From: Eumeta japonica
Taxonomy: Eukaryota; Arthropoda; Insecta; Lepidoptera; Psychidae
Reading direction: 5' to 3'
DNA: 64,000 nucleotides
Assembly: GCA_005406025.1 (NCBI GenBank)
Contig: BGZK01000001.1
Location: forward strand, 2,170,001 to 2,234,000
Below, piece after piece: positions 33,645 through 45,179 of this stretch. Under the pieces are notes generated by a model. That model ran no database searches, had not been told where the DNA came from, and worked only from the letters and a program-made list of their open reading frames with translations. The first letter of the stretch is position 1. Every line of letters begins with the position of its first letter. The translations under genes were made by a program, and so were the position numbers.

Positions 33645-34700
33645 AAAAATCTATTTGTTAGAGCTGCATGACGTAGAAAATAACAAAACCCTGCATGCCG
33701 AGATTTCACTGATTCGCTGCCTCTACAAAAATATTTACTATTTTTCCAATTCGAAGATCATAGATTTGGCTCTCGATACAAATAAGAGCTTGGGACGTGT
33801 TTGAAAATCGCGGTTTTGGTACATAAGCAAAAAGGGGGCTAGAAAATAACGTGAATAAAATGTTAATATTGTTGCTTAGTAAAAAACCAGTGTCTTAGCA
33901 TTACTGTAGGTATAATGATTCAGAGATGAATAACAAATCCGCTCTAATCGCTCACTGTAGCCAGATATATAATATTACATCATAGCTTAATGGTTATAAG
34001 TATTTAATTTAATCATTAAGTTGACAAATCAAACTAGCGATAATGTTATCTATTACATTATGACACGAACTAAATTTAAGACATTTTATTGCAGCCTTTA
34101 ACAAACCGTCACAAAATCGTAATTAGACAATGTGTAATGTATATTCATCACGACCCATGTATTCATACATATATTATTTATTCATTACAATTAAACCCGT
34201 GTTTAGTTTAAACGCGTCTCAATGTTAAACTGGGTTTTACTTTACGCCTTTGTTGCGAATAATATTTACTGATAATCAAAAACAGATATCACTTAAAACT
34301 GGTTATAGATAGAAAAAAGAAATAGTTTTAATAATATAACTCAGTTAAAACTGTTTCGTAAGATGTCAAATTTAATCTAGATACTACGTAGCGTTAAAGA
34401 GATCGATTCTTATTGGTCAAACGACGTCGTGCGACTCGTGGCGACCCTAACACGCCGCCCGCGCACAATCTCGTACACTTTCGCTAAGCTGGCACACGTG
34501 ACGCGGACAGAAAGACGAAAAAAAGATACAGAAAGAGTACAAAAAATTAAAACGATCGAAGGTTATCCATATCCGTAAGAGGAAAAGATTTTAAATAAGA
34601 AAATAACCCACAAATCCGATATATACGTGTATTTCGATGAAACCTTTGATATCATCGAAATAGCTCATGTGGCTGTAGTTCATAAAGATAAAGACAAATT
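33645..34700. other. AT-rich sequence with a small GC patch
   Basis: A CpG patch at about 34415-34520 (GACGTCGTGCGACTCGTGGC and a CACGTG E-box in CACACGTGACG) may be regulatory. Otherwise nothing. Confidence 0.3.
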
Positions 34701-34701
34701 A

Positions 34702-34890
34702 AAAGAAACCGGCCAGGTGTGTGTCGGCCCACGCGCAGTGTAGGGTTCCGTAGTTGCCCGTCACAATATATGGACTTAGAAGGGCACTTTTGTTTGGTAC
34801 TATGAACTTGTTAATTGAGTTCACGGTTTGACGGCTAACAATGTCTAAAATGGAATGTCATTCAAGGACCTCGCCAGCGGAGTGTCCGGG
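34702..34890 (+). repeat. GTACGGAACC-family repeat, left part
   Basis: AAACCGGCCAGG, then GTCGGCCCACGCGCAG and AGGGTTCCGTAGTTG is the typical left end of this family, and GTTTGACGGCTAAC further on is typical of its interior. No right end is visible before 35000. Confidence 0.6.
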
Positions 34891-35439
34891 TTAGAAGTGG
34901 GGGAGGGAGGAGTTGGTATAAACGGAGGATGGGGAAAGTATTAATTGTAGATACAGTCAAGAGCATGTGAAGCTTTAAACTTGCAGTAGGTACGTGTTTA
35001 ATAGCTAAGGCAAATATAAGAAGAAGGTGCAAATACTAATGTGTTAAGCTCCATGAGCTCTTGACTATACGATAAATAACGCCTAAGAAGTGAACAAAGT
35101 TATGGTATTTATTAATAAAATAGAATGAAAAGAATTTGGGACTAAATTGACTCAAACAAAAGGTCTGTGCGTGGCGATGAACGAGTGTTCATCAAGGACA
35201 TGAACATCCGTTCTTATCCTTGATGTTCTGAACATTCATTTATTAGTGTAGAAAATTTTGTAAATTTTGAAAACTAGAATATGTCAATGATAAAGTTGTC
35301 GAGCGAAATTTTTTTAAGAAAATAATTAAAGCATTATCTTCGGAAGTTTTTTATAACTTTCTCCAGCGCTTTGACGAAAATCCAGTAAGTTTTCATTAAT
35401 AAGTTTTCTGTGCACACTCATCATGGCTAGACCATTGAA

Positions 35440-35545
35440 GGGATTTTCTTCTGTAGTGCTTCTTAACCAGGTTTTTGGTCACCTGATGCGGTTAAGCGAT
35501 CGCTCTACTGTACACGTTGTACATCGTAGAACGAATAAAATTTTC
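35440..35545 (+). repeat. Interspersed-repeat fragment
   Basis: GGTCACCTGATGCGGTTAAG and CGATCGCTCTACTG resemble the CACCTGATGGTAAGCGATC motif that is widespread in lepidopteran retroelement debris. The fragment is short and has no ORF. Confidence 0.4.
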
Positions 35546-35598
35546 AACGCTTATTTCTGGAAAGAAGGTAATTGCCTCTTTTAAGAAATTGACAACGA

Positions 35599-35814
35599 TT
35601 AGATTTGTTGGCTTGGGTTTATAATACTACAATTGCTCCCAAAGTACGATTTCATTTTTAATATTCGGTAAATCAGTGAATTCAGTAAGTCACCTAAATC
35701 ATCGGGCAATAGTTTCGCAGTTCCTATAAGATTTTCGATTGGCATCGCTTGCATTTGTGTCGGGCGTAATTTAAATAATAGTAATTGTGCAGTGTTTTCT
35801 TCGGCTAAAAATAT
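35599..35814 (-). CDS. Low-confidence exon-like ORF, unrecognised
   Basis: Following an acceptor-like TTGAAATATTTTTAG (35817-35815) the minus strand is open for about 70 codons to a stop at 35599-35601. The residues are protein-like: AEENTAQLLLFKLRPTQ, PIENLIGTAKLLPDD, and LLNSLIYRILK. Amphipathic helices are suggested. I recognise no family. It could be a terminal exon, a piece of an old transposase or a chance ORF in AT-rich DNA. Confidence 0.2.
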   Translation of the reverse strand: MFLAEENTAQLLLFKLRPTQMQAMPIENLIGTAKLLPDDLGDLLNSLIYRILKMKSYFGSNCSIINPSQQI

Positions 35815-35889
35815 TTCAAGAGATGTAGTAATGTAGACCCAAGTGTAATACAATATTATTAATGAGTTTCATTTATTATTTTTTATGAT

Positions 35890-36435
35890 TTTTATGTTTG
35901 TTGCTTTGCATTTGGTTACATTTTTTTGCATGTCTAGAGGGGGCAGCTGCCTCTATTTACCCTCCCTTAGCGACACCCTTGACGTCCATATAGGACGGGC
36001 GTTAAATTGTTATTATTTTATATTATTTTGCATGGTTCATAAACTTATATTTATGTACTACCTGTTTTACATAATCTAAAAAGTCATCCAAATAATTTAT
36101 AATAGATCGAATTTTTTTTTGATTTTCCAAGTGTATTTTATAAATCGGTCGAGTATTACTCGTTAACTTGTAAAGCCAACTTAGCTGTGATAGGTTTCTT
36201 TTAACTTAGTTATGTATGTTACTACCATTAATTTTGTCACATATCCAAGAATAATCATTTACGTGATAAGAGGTGACAAAATTAGCATTTCAAACAAAAA
36301 TTAGCATTTCAAAGCTTAATATTTTGCCAATGGTTACCTGAGTCTAAAAATAGTTTCCACATACCCGCAGTGCTTTTGAGTGAGCTGTCCAACAATATCC
36401 TACGTCATAGGATAACCGAGAAAAAAATATCACCC
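35890..36435. other. AT-rich sequence
   Basis: Contains a 15-base direct duplication (AAATTAGCATTTCAA twice at 36279-36318). Nothing else is recognised. Confidence 0.35.
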
Positions 36436-36438
36436 CAA

Positions 36439-36579
36439 CTTTACGTATAGGAGAAGCATCTTAAATCCATACTAAATTATAGCTTTCTAGTACTGAGAGT
36501 TCCTGAGTTAAGCTGTGGACAGACAAACGGACGGACATAACGAAACTTTAAGATTTTTTTTGACTATAGAAACCTAAAA
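36439..36579 (+). repeat. GTACGGAACC-family repeat, right part
   Basis: GGACAGACAAACGGACGGAC, ATAACGAAACTTTAAG, and the decayed end GACTATAGAAACCTAAAAG match the usual right-hand half of this family (cgaaactataagggttcc...ggaaccctaaaa). The left half is absent. Confidence 0.5.
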
Positions 36580-36894
36580 GAAGGTTTATTTCGAAACTAA
36601 TACTTCATCCTCAACAAAACGGTTGATATTAAATTGGTTTCATCGATACGCTAATGCAGAAGGATCTTGGATTTAATCATATAATAGTGTATTAGAATTA
36701 ACTAACGAAATTCGCTTTTTCACGAGCATTGGAAAGCAAAAAGGCTGAGGAACTGGCACATCAGTTAAGCAGAGTTACCCCAATAAACAAGTTGGCCTCA
36801 TTTTGTCTTGAATGTAAACTACTTTATCAAAATGAAGGAAGTCAAGGATCTGTTGAATAAATCAGTCGAATGACTTCTTGGATGTAAAATAATA

Positions 36895-37914
36895 CGAGGG
36901 GCGTTCACTACAAAGTGAGAATGCGGTATGAACCTTTTGAAACTAAAAAAAAAAAGTAAATATTGACTGGTAAAGCGAGAATATGTATTAGACTTCAAAA
37001 AAAGACATAATTTGAATATCATTTGATTAAAAAAAAAATAGAAGTCTTTTGTTTGCAATCTGTCGTAGCATGTTGTTGAGAATGAAAAAAAATGACTTGC
37101 GCGCTGTTATTAAGTATCTTTGTTTGAAAAATTTCACTAAAGTACAAGTTAATGAATACTTACGGGATACTTTAGGAGCAAATGCTGCACCGTATTGTAC
37201 AGTTACCCGTTGGTAGGTCGAACTTAAACGTGGGACAACATCCACCAAGGAAGACTCGCTCGGGTCGCCCAACAAGGGTAGTGACCACATAAATAGTAAA
37301 ATTCTGATAGATTTCGGGCTGCATTTACAACTTTGGACGAAACAGCTTTCCACGAACAAAATTGCGGTCTATGTCTTAGAAAAGACCATCATCTCCAATC
37401 TCTAAGAAACTTAAAGCGAGTCGTCTATCGAGAGATAATGAACTCTCTTTTTGAAATAGTAAAGAGGTGGTCACAGCATCTCTACCGTGGAGCTACTGTT
37501 ACGGTCTATATACGTGCAAAACAAATAAAGAAATTACGCAACAAAATTCGGGAGAAACGGCGAGGCAAAGTAGCAAAATTTGTTTTGCCCTCGTAAAGAT
37601 CAAATTCAAGATGCTAGCTTCAAAATACTTGGGTATTCTCCATATTCACCAGTTCTAATGATTTCTATATATTAACAAGATTGAAGAAGTATCTGTAAGG
37701 ATACAGATTCGAAGATGATGAAGCAATAACCACTGCAGTTCAGAAATTTTTAGATGTTCAGGATAAAGAGTTTTTTAAAAAAACAATTTTTAAGATTAGA
37801 AAAAAAACATGCCAATCGCATTATGCTAAAAGGCGACTATGTCGAAAAATAAAATAACATTTGATAAAAATTGTCGGCAAAATACTCATTCTCACGTTTT
37901 ATTGAACGCCCTTC
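36895..37914 (+). mobile_element. Decayed mariner element with both ends
   Basis: Inverted ends CGAGGGGCGTTCACTACAAA (36895) and, reading inward from 37914 on the minus strand, CGAAGGGCGTTCAATAAAAC match at most positions and continue into GTGAGAATG in both. Each is flanked by the TA target duplication (36893-36894, 37915-37916). The span of 1,020 bases is shorter than an intact mariner of about 1.3 kb, indicating internal deletion. On the plus strand 37074-37222 encodes a helix-turn-helix-like segment (RAVIKYLCLKNFTKVQVNEY, then APYCTVTRW). Later pieces near 37640 and 37690-37850 match the PYSP and C-terminal GYRFEDDEA-type blocks. Many stops and frameshifts are present and the first catalytic Asp block is lost. 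It cannot be autonomous. Confidence 0.85.
37074..37860 (+). pseudogene. Mariner transposase pseudogene
   Basis: The coding remnant inside the mariner at 36895-37914. The N-terminal DNA-binding part is readable for about 50 codons before a stop at the residue after TRW. The middle is scrambled: a TCKTNKEITQQNSGE stretch occupies the position of the usual YTPETKxQSKQW block. The C-terminus is split over at least two frames (FEDDEAITTAV, LKKQFLRLEKKHANRIM, MLKGDYVEK). Key catalytic residues are not recoverable. Confidence 0.75.
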
Positions 37915-37919
37915 GTAGT

Positions 37920-39735
37920 TCTACGAATTAGCCGAACGGTCTTAGATTTGTACAATTTATTATAGGTGCGGTTTTTTGTCCTGGTGTCAATCGATTAATA
38001 AATAAAGCTATGTACGCCATAAAGTCACGATTAGGTCTTCTAGATGAAATTGACGAGGGACGAGAGGAAGATGATCTTAGAGAAACTTTGAATAAAGTTA
38101 TTTTTTTAATTTTACTCAAACTTCAAGTAAAATTAAAAAATAATTTTAATAAAAAAAAGGTTCAAAATAGTAAACAGTTCCAAATTACAGCAGTCGTATA
38201 ATGAAACTCTGAAATTATTGCTAGTACTAATCGAGAATACTCAAATTATAAGTGCCCAAAAAGAAGCTCATGTAAACTTGGCAAAACGAGGCAAAAAAAA
38301 TTGACTTCTTATAAAATTTAAAAATATATTTTTACATATACAAATAATTTTTACATACACTGTTATCATTGCCATGTCGGGAATGCGAATTCACGAGATT
38401 TTATTCACACGAAAATTACGTAACTCGCGTACAAAAGTTTTCTCTTCAAAAGCTATAAATATTATGCTAATCCCTAAGTTTGGATTAACAAACGCTTATA
38501 AATCTGTCTTCACCAGCGGAATGTCCTCGAAGCCTATCTCAGATTTAAACGGAAACTAAATAGTCAACTTCTCAAATGAATAGAGACGAGATCGACATAG
38601 TGATTGCTATTGTTTTGGATACGCAGACTTCAGATATTTTTACGTTATTCAAGAGTCGGCCGATCGAATGAAATTAACTGTAATCGCTACCAACATCAGG
38701 ATGCAAATGAAAATTGAATCCACGCCGACGAAACTCCGAGCGACTGTCGCCATAAACATTGCGTATTTGTACACTCTATGGAAAGTGGGGTAAAATAAAT
38801 TATTTCGCTTCCTGATGTCGACAGCGCAAAAGAAATATTATTGGATTGCACGTGAATCTTAATGAAATTATTTCAAATATTGTTGAGTGCAGTAAGTAAC
38901 AGTAATTTTGTTCAAATAACCTTTTAAAGTTGGATTTCGACGTATCCACGGAAAAAATTCAGCTGCTTAAAGAGATAGTAGAGATTTTTCTCTTAAAAAT
39001 TGTTGCAATGAAAGCGGCCATAGAGACAGTAGAAGTGTTTGTTAACTGTGTTAAGAAGAAATATAAGTATGTGAGATTAATTCGTTTTTATTTTATGATT
39101 ATTTTTGTGTTACATTTAATTTTTAATAATGATATTTAACTGTCCAACTGCTTAAATAATTTTGCATTGCATCTTCACTACAGATATGATTATCTCTGTG
39201 TTACTATTCATTACTAAATATTAATTAGAACAATGTCTTTTTTCATATGTTTTTAAAAGTATCCTATTATATTGAATGGAACATTTTATTATGAAGGCAT
39301 TCTCAATAAATATTGTGTAATACAATATTTTTGTTTTTCAATCAGGACTGGTTTACTTTTAACAATTAAATTTTATGCGATAAAATATAAAAATGTTCCT
39401 AGTGAAAACGCGTTTAAGGCTTTGTTGTAATATACTATGTAAGTACTACACTTAATTCTGACAGGCCTTATTGAAAATTGATTGATATTAAATATGTTAT
39501 CATAAGTAATATATGATACGGCTAAGAAATGGTAAGTCCAAGATGATTAACAAAACGAATCATTATATAAGTATATAATACAATACTGCACCGTTGATAC
39601 TTTAGCATTGTTTCAGCGGTACTACCACTTATGTGTCGTTGTACAAGTCGAAGTCGAAAAACGAATGTAAATTTAATTGTACACTACAATTCGACCTTCC
39701 CGAAATCGTAAAATCTAATAATCCCTTTCGACACC
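37920..39735. other. AT-rich desert
   Basis: No recognised gene. Short frames at 38010-38201 and 38930-39139 lack domains. Confidence 0.35.
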
Positions 39736-39739
39736 CTTT

Positions 39740-40255
39740 CCGTGGATTCGAAGCGGAGAAAAAAGGCCGGATCGCGTAGACGTCACGCGCCGCTCTCGGG
39801 CGACACGGCACCGATCCGGCACGACATTAGTTCCGGACGCGGCGTCGCGCGCCGCGACGACACGCTCCTAGCGGCGCCGCCGTGGGCTCCCATTCAACAG
39901 ATAATTAACGCGGACAAAAAACGGCCCCGCCGGAAAATGAGAAATGTCTCGGTGCGCCGGCGACGACACGCCCGCCCGAATCGTATTAATTTAATTACGC
40001 GGTCGGCGGGTACTTTTTGTACGCGTCACGGCGCGCGCTTCTGCCGCGCCGGCCGCGGCTGCAGTGCGCGGGCGCAGATAGAGAATAACGGGCCGATTCG
40101 CTATCGGTTCTCAATCGTTCGAGGTCGCTTATGCCTTCTAATGAAACGCTTCGAAGCAATTACAATGCGACCTATGAAAACTCGGAGAATCTATGAATAT
40201 GCATATCTTTACGGTGACGGCCGCCCACAGCTTCGTCGGCGTGGATTAAATGTTC
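39740..40255. promoter_or_regulatory. GC island
   Basis: CpG-dense with AT cores (CGTATTAATTTAATTACGCG at 39979-39998, CAGATAATTAACGCGG). The plus-strand frame of 173 codons is Arg-rich throughout and shows no domain, so I treat it as compositional. I infer regulatory DNA. Confidence 0.4.
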
Positions 40256-40259
40256 ATTT

Positions 40260-41545
40260 CTAATGTTGATGTTGGTCACGATCTTAGTCGATATCACCAT
40301 ATCGGTCGACATCGAAAATTTGAAAAAAACCTTCGAAGTGGACACTCCGCTGATAGAGATAGAATCGCAAACGTTTGCTAATGTAAATTTCGGATTCGCG
40401 TAATATTTATATTTTTTGAAATGCAAACTCTATAATGGGGTTAGACGCTTTTTTTGTGAGTAAAATCTTATGAGTATGCATCACCGACATGCTAATGTTA
40501 AGATTATATCGGCGGAGTGTTTCAAAATCAATAGTATTTAACTATAAATTTTAACTCTTAAACATAATAATTACTTTAACACTTAGTAAAACTGTCAAAT
40601 TCTATTGCTTTAAAAATCACTTGTTTAAAGTTAAATGTTAACGGACAAGTTACTGTCAGTTACGATAAGCACCTAATATATGATTCTTAATTTTGTAGAT
40701 ATTGGAAGTTTCCGAAATAGATTACGAAGAAAAACGTCAATTATTACCTATTCCTATAAAACATTAAGAAAATAATCTAACTAGAACTAAAATACACGAC
40801 TATGTATATACCGTCAATGTCACAAATGCCAAAATGGAGGATTTCAAAGTTAACTTAGCATTTGGAGATGGCCCCAGGCACCTCTAACATTAACTCTAAA
40901 GTTACCGGTTAACTGTCAATTGTGAAGTTGAAACAACATGTTTTGACATGTTTAGCTTTTAACTTTAACAGTTAGCGGCTAATTATTGTAAATGAGAGTT
41001 TGAATCACACCGCTGTATATGAATTAACGGTATATGTGAAAACTTTTTTGTATATGCGGAAATTGTCTTTTGAAATTTAATTCAATTGCAATATTATTGT
41101 TGTTTTGTTTAAATTAATAGGCTTCTATTTTACATTTCAAATCTTAATACGCACATTGTCTTTTATTTCAAAGTGACGGCTTGCGCTATTCGACATGTTT
41201 TTGATTAATGAATAAACCATACAAAAATTTATATAATTGTAGTTCGTAGTACCCATAGATATGAAAACCGGACTAACGTTCATAATTTTTGTTTACAAAT
41301 TATGATATTTTAATTTTCGACATTGTGATTGACTTGAAAATCCCAAATAGATTTAATTTTTTTATATAAATTTAATTTTTTTTTATATTTATATAAATTT
41401 AAACTGTTTGTTTTATAGTTTTAAATTTTCATCTATCGGCAATCTCCAATGACTGACTGCCTATTTTTTTTAATTCACTTATAAAAGTGACCTTTTAATA
41501 CTTCTGTTCAAATTCGAACTTCTCATAAAGTCAACAATGTATTAT
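40260..41545. other. AT-rich sequence, probable old repeat near 40830-40990
   Basis: At 40830-40990 several TTAAC/GTTAA motifs (AAAGTTAACTTAGC, AAAGTTACCGGTTAACTG, ACTTTAACAGTTAGC) surround GGAGATGGCCCCAGGC, suggesting a palindromic repeat. Boundaries are not resolved. The rest is AT-rich. Confidence 0.3.
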
Positions 41546-41549
41546 TTAT

Positions 41550-41645
41550 GAGGGTTCGGATGTTAATAGGCAAAAGGAACCCTTTTAGTTTCGGTCCACA
41601 TCGAAACGTCCGTCCGTATGTCAAAGCAATACAAATTTCACAGGC
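41550..41645 (-). repeat. GTACGGAACC-family fragment, minus
   Basis: On the minus strand ACATACGGACGGACG, GACCGAAACTAAAAGGGTTCC is the right-half motif of the family (shown in short pieces). It is the opposite orientation to the copy at 36439. Confidence 0.5.
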
Positions 41646-41649
41646 GGGC

Positions 41650-43170
41650 ATGTTACATGAATCCCTATATCTATTTTTAATATGATTACGATAATGTATT
41701 TAGGATACACCATACACGAAATCGAAGAAAAACTTTTTCGTGCACTCGATTATGGTCAATATGTTTACTGATATTTATTTTCTTTTTTAACGTCGTATTG
41801 GTTTTTGAAGAAAGTGAAATAGAAATAGTAACATTAAAAGAAATTGAAACGATGGTTTACATGATACATATAAAGATAAACACAAATTTTATGACTTATT
41901 TGAACCATTTTCAAAAATAACTGAAAATCAAGATTTATCGGTTTTCTAGTAATTGGATTTTCACCGTGATTGACTTATACTGTTCTATATTCATCTAAAA
42001 AAATAGGGTAAGTTCTAAGGTAAATATATGTAGATTTAAATTATGTCTTATATTACTTTCATGTTAAACCAGTGCATTACACTCTTGACCGTATAGGAAC
42101 ATTCATTTAAAGCTTTGGCCACAGCTGAAGGACACTGACACGCAATTTTTTTTATTCAAGCTTTTTATAACTTTAATCCTAATCAAAGAACGACAGCCTC
42201 AAGATGCGCTCCTGCGACACGGAACCAACGAAATTATAAGAGACCGTCGAGCGGTATCTACTATCTAAACGATATCGGCTACGAACAAAAGATTAGCGAA
42301 CGGCGACGCAAGCGCAGCGGTCGTCGGCCGCTGCGCGATGACTCCGCGCCAAACAAATTATCGAACTGAACGTTTTTTGCCGTGGCACCCGTTAGGGCAA
42401 TTTTAATAAAGAAAACGGCAGCCACGATTGCGTAATATCGCACCGTGTATGCCTCTTAGGGTAAAGCCACAGCTATACTAGCGACATTCTGTTCAGTCAC
42501 TATTCAATTTGTCGTGTGTTCTTAAACGAGTACCGTAGTTTAGACGGTCACGAGCTTTCCGATGCTCGATACCCGGACGGTGAAAAGTTTTGCGAAAAAA
42601 TATGGGAACTTTTTAATTTAGTGCCAGTACTTACGACATGTAGATTGATCATCGTCAGGTTGTATGTGAATTGCGTCATATGTTGGCATACTTCTTATCT
42701 TAAGTCGTGTACTTGTAGGTCGTGCTCATGATTATAGCGACAAATTCTGCACATCTGCCTAATACTCTTACAAAATGTCTATGCGCAACGCATTTGATGA
42801 CGTAATCTAAGAGCGTCATACGAACTGAACTTGTAACTTTCGCCGTTAAAAAAAATATATCTTAACACGCATAAATGCGAGCCGTCGGTTACTAAACAAA
42901 AATAAATTAGAATTCAACCCGACAAAATTTTTACAACTATTGTTATGAAGCGTAAGTATACTTTAAAGCCCACATACAGATATAAAAAGCTTTTACGCAG
43001 AGGTCGTATCAGCATATCAAACATTAAAACTTTTTATTTCCGCACAATATTCTCTTTCATCCCACCGCTTAGGTACATCGAGACTTTCGTTGCCTCCGAT
43101 TCTGTTTCTCGCTATTCGCACGCTATTCTGGTCGCAATGCTCTTTTATCTTTTCCGCTTATTTGTTACGT
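41650..43170. other. AT-rich sequence with a small GC patch
   Basis: A CpG patch at 42290-42350 (GCGACGCAAGCGCAGCGGTC) may be regulatory. The frames at 42516 and 42945-43337 have no domain. Confidence 0.3.
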
Positions 43171-43177
43171 ACCTGAG

Positions 43178-43237
43178 TCTCTTTGCTGTTCTCCGTAAAA
43201 GTAACCGTCTCTTTGCTACTCTCCGTAAAAGTAACCG
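43178..43237 (+). repeat. 30-bp tandem duplication
   Basis: Two adjacent 30-base units, 43178-43207 and 43208-43237, each begin TCTCTTTGCT and end CTCCGTAAAAGTAACCG, differing at two bases. It is a recent slippage or unequal-exchange product. Confidence 0.85.
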
Positions 43238-43674
43238 CGAAGCGCAGCGTCCGATTCTAAGCCGTCGTCTAAACTGCTACGTCACGCGGTCGCCGATGGA
43301 CGTATCGAAATTAACATCTCTCATAAGAAACTTATAAAATTATTTTCAAGCGGGGCTGACTGTAATATCGCGGCCAGTTGTTGACTTAGGGATTTCTAAG
43401 CCGATTCAAGAATGAATCAAAAACTTGGAGCAAGTTATGTACTATGGAAAGTGATCGATGGACGAATGCATCGACTATTTTAGTATCGATGTGAACAGCT
43501 AAAACCAGCTTTGTTATGTAATAATAGATATTAATAAATAATAGGTAAATTGTTCCATCTTTGTATGCTTTATATACGATTGATTTCATTGGTTCGTTAT
43601 TAAATCTGAAGTTCAGATTGCTTATAAAATATTTATAGGTTTCTCTGAAATTAATAACTAGCAGAAAACAGTGC

Positions 43675-44215
43675 GGGGGTGAGACATTATCCCGGAATAG
43701 CGCGAGCGAGCCATCGGCCGGGGGCGGCGTGCGGGGAGGGTGGCACAGGAAGTGCGTGCCGTATTATTTGGCAATTGGCATTTAGAAAGTTCACCGCGCT
43801 CCCACACCGCGCCGCTACACGTAACGACTTCTTTATTGGCACCGAATTATACCATAATTCCATCGATAGCGGCCGCCGCCGAAACAATGCGCGTGACTTC
43901 ATTACCCGCTATGAATTGCCTCTAATTTGGATATGGTCGCTGACACCGATTTGTGAATTAGCTTGCGCCCGCGCAGGCGCCCGCGCCGCCGACGTGTGAC
44001 GCGCGCCCGCGCCGGCCTCGTTATAAACTCGTTTGCGACGTAGCGGCCGTTGCAACTCTATTACGATACGCTACCTATCTGGTAACGTAACAAGGATTGT
44101 AATTTAATATTCCACACCAGCTGTCAGACGTCGACAGGTGGGTGTGAATATATACGAATTATGAAGAACTAGGTGCGCCTGCGCCCCGTCCGCGCTCGTG
44201 CGCTTGAGGTTGTAT
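43675..44215. promoter_or_regulatory. GC island with E-box dyad
   Basis: CpG-rich blocks with AT cores (GGCAATTGGCATTTAG, CTTTATTGGCACCG, ACCATAATTCCATCG). Near 44113-44147 CACACC-AGCTGTC and GACAGGTGGGTGTG form an imperfect dyad containing CAGCTG and CAGGTG E-boxes. Coding frames here are not credible. It is a good enhancer candidate, by inference. Confidence 0.4.
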
Positions 44216-44219
44216 CTGG

Positions 44220-45175
44220 TTTAATTGCATCCTTACGAAAATCTGCACATTTATCTAATAACTATAGGTACATGCGTTACATTGTATACCAAAATGTATT
44301 CATCAATGCATGAATTATTTTTAGATTATTTAAAAATGGAATATAATATATTACATTAATGAACATTAAATTTTATGTTGGTTTGATCTTTAATTTACAT
44401 TAAAAAATATTATATTATTATACAGCACGCCATTTATCTAGTTTTTCCACAACAGTTTTGATGAATGTCTACGTGATAAATAACAAAAGACTTCAAATAA
44501 ATCTTAAGCACTTTACAGGTTTGTACACCACTAGAGATCACTTTACTATCAAAGGTTATCTGAAAATCAACAGGTTCAACACGTACATACCAATGTCTTA
44601 AAGCTTATCGAATTAAGCTCTGAATCAACTTCTCGATCTTTATCATCATATAATTACTAATTGTTTCAGCCTAATAATCTGCTGTCCATCACTACACTAT
44701 CACTAAACCTCAGAAGATTTAGCAACTCTACAAAAAAATATATACTACAGGGTTTTTGATTGTTACATCTTTTCAAAGAACTCTCCGTCCGCGTCTATTC
44801 AAACTTCATACGTCTAAATCAATTTTCATGATTCATTTTCCAGTACACGTCAGACATCTCTTCGACCGCCATCTCGAATTCAGGCAGTGTCTTTTCCGGT
44901 CATACAAACTATTTGCCCATGATTTGGTTTTTTATTATGGGAAGCAGAAACAAGAGTCGTACAAAGCCAGATCGGGATAATAAAGAGAGTCGCCTGTAAA
45001 TTTGATCGATGTGCTTATCCAGAAATGCAAGTCCTCTATTTTGAGCGCCGCGAGCGCAGACGCAATGTCACGGCGAAGCAGTGGCCCGGGCAGGTCGGTA
45101 TTCGTTCGTTTGTTGCTAGCAGTAGTAAAAACTTCTTGCAAAGGTTTGATAAAATCTTATATTATTTAACGTTAA
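44220..45175. other. AT-rich sequence
   Basis: No gene recognised. The frames at 44756-45141 overlap on both strands without domains. Confidence 0.3.
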
Positions 45176-45179
45176 TGTT

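Noticed and set aside
39742..40263. 173-codon plus-strand ORF
   Set aside because: Arg-rich low-complexity translation of a GC island, no domain or splice signals.
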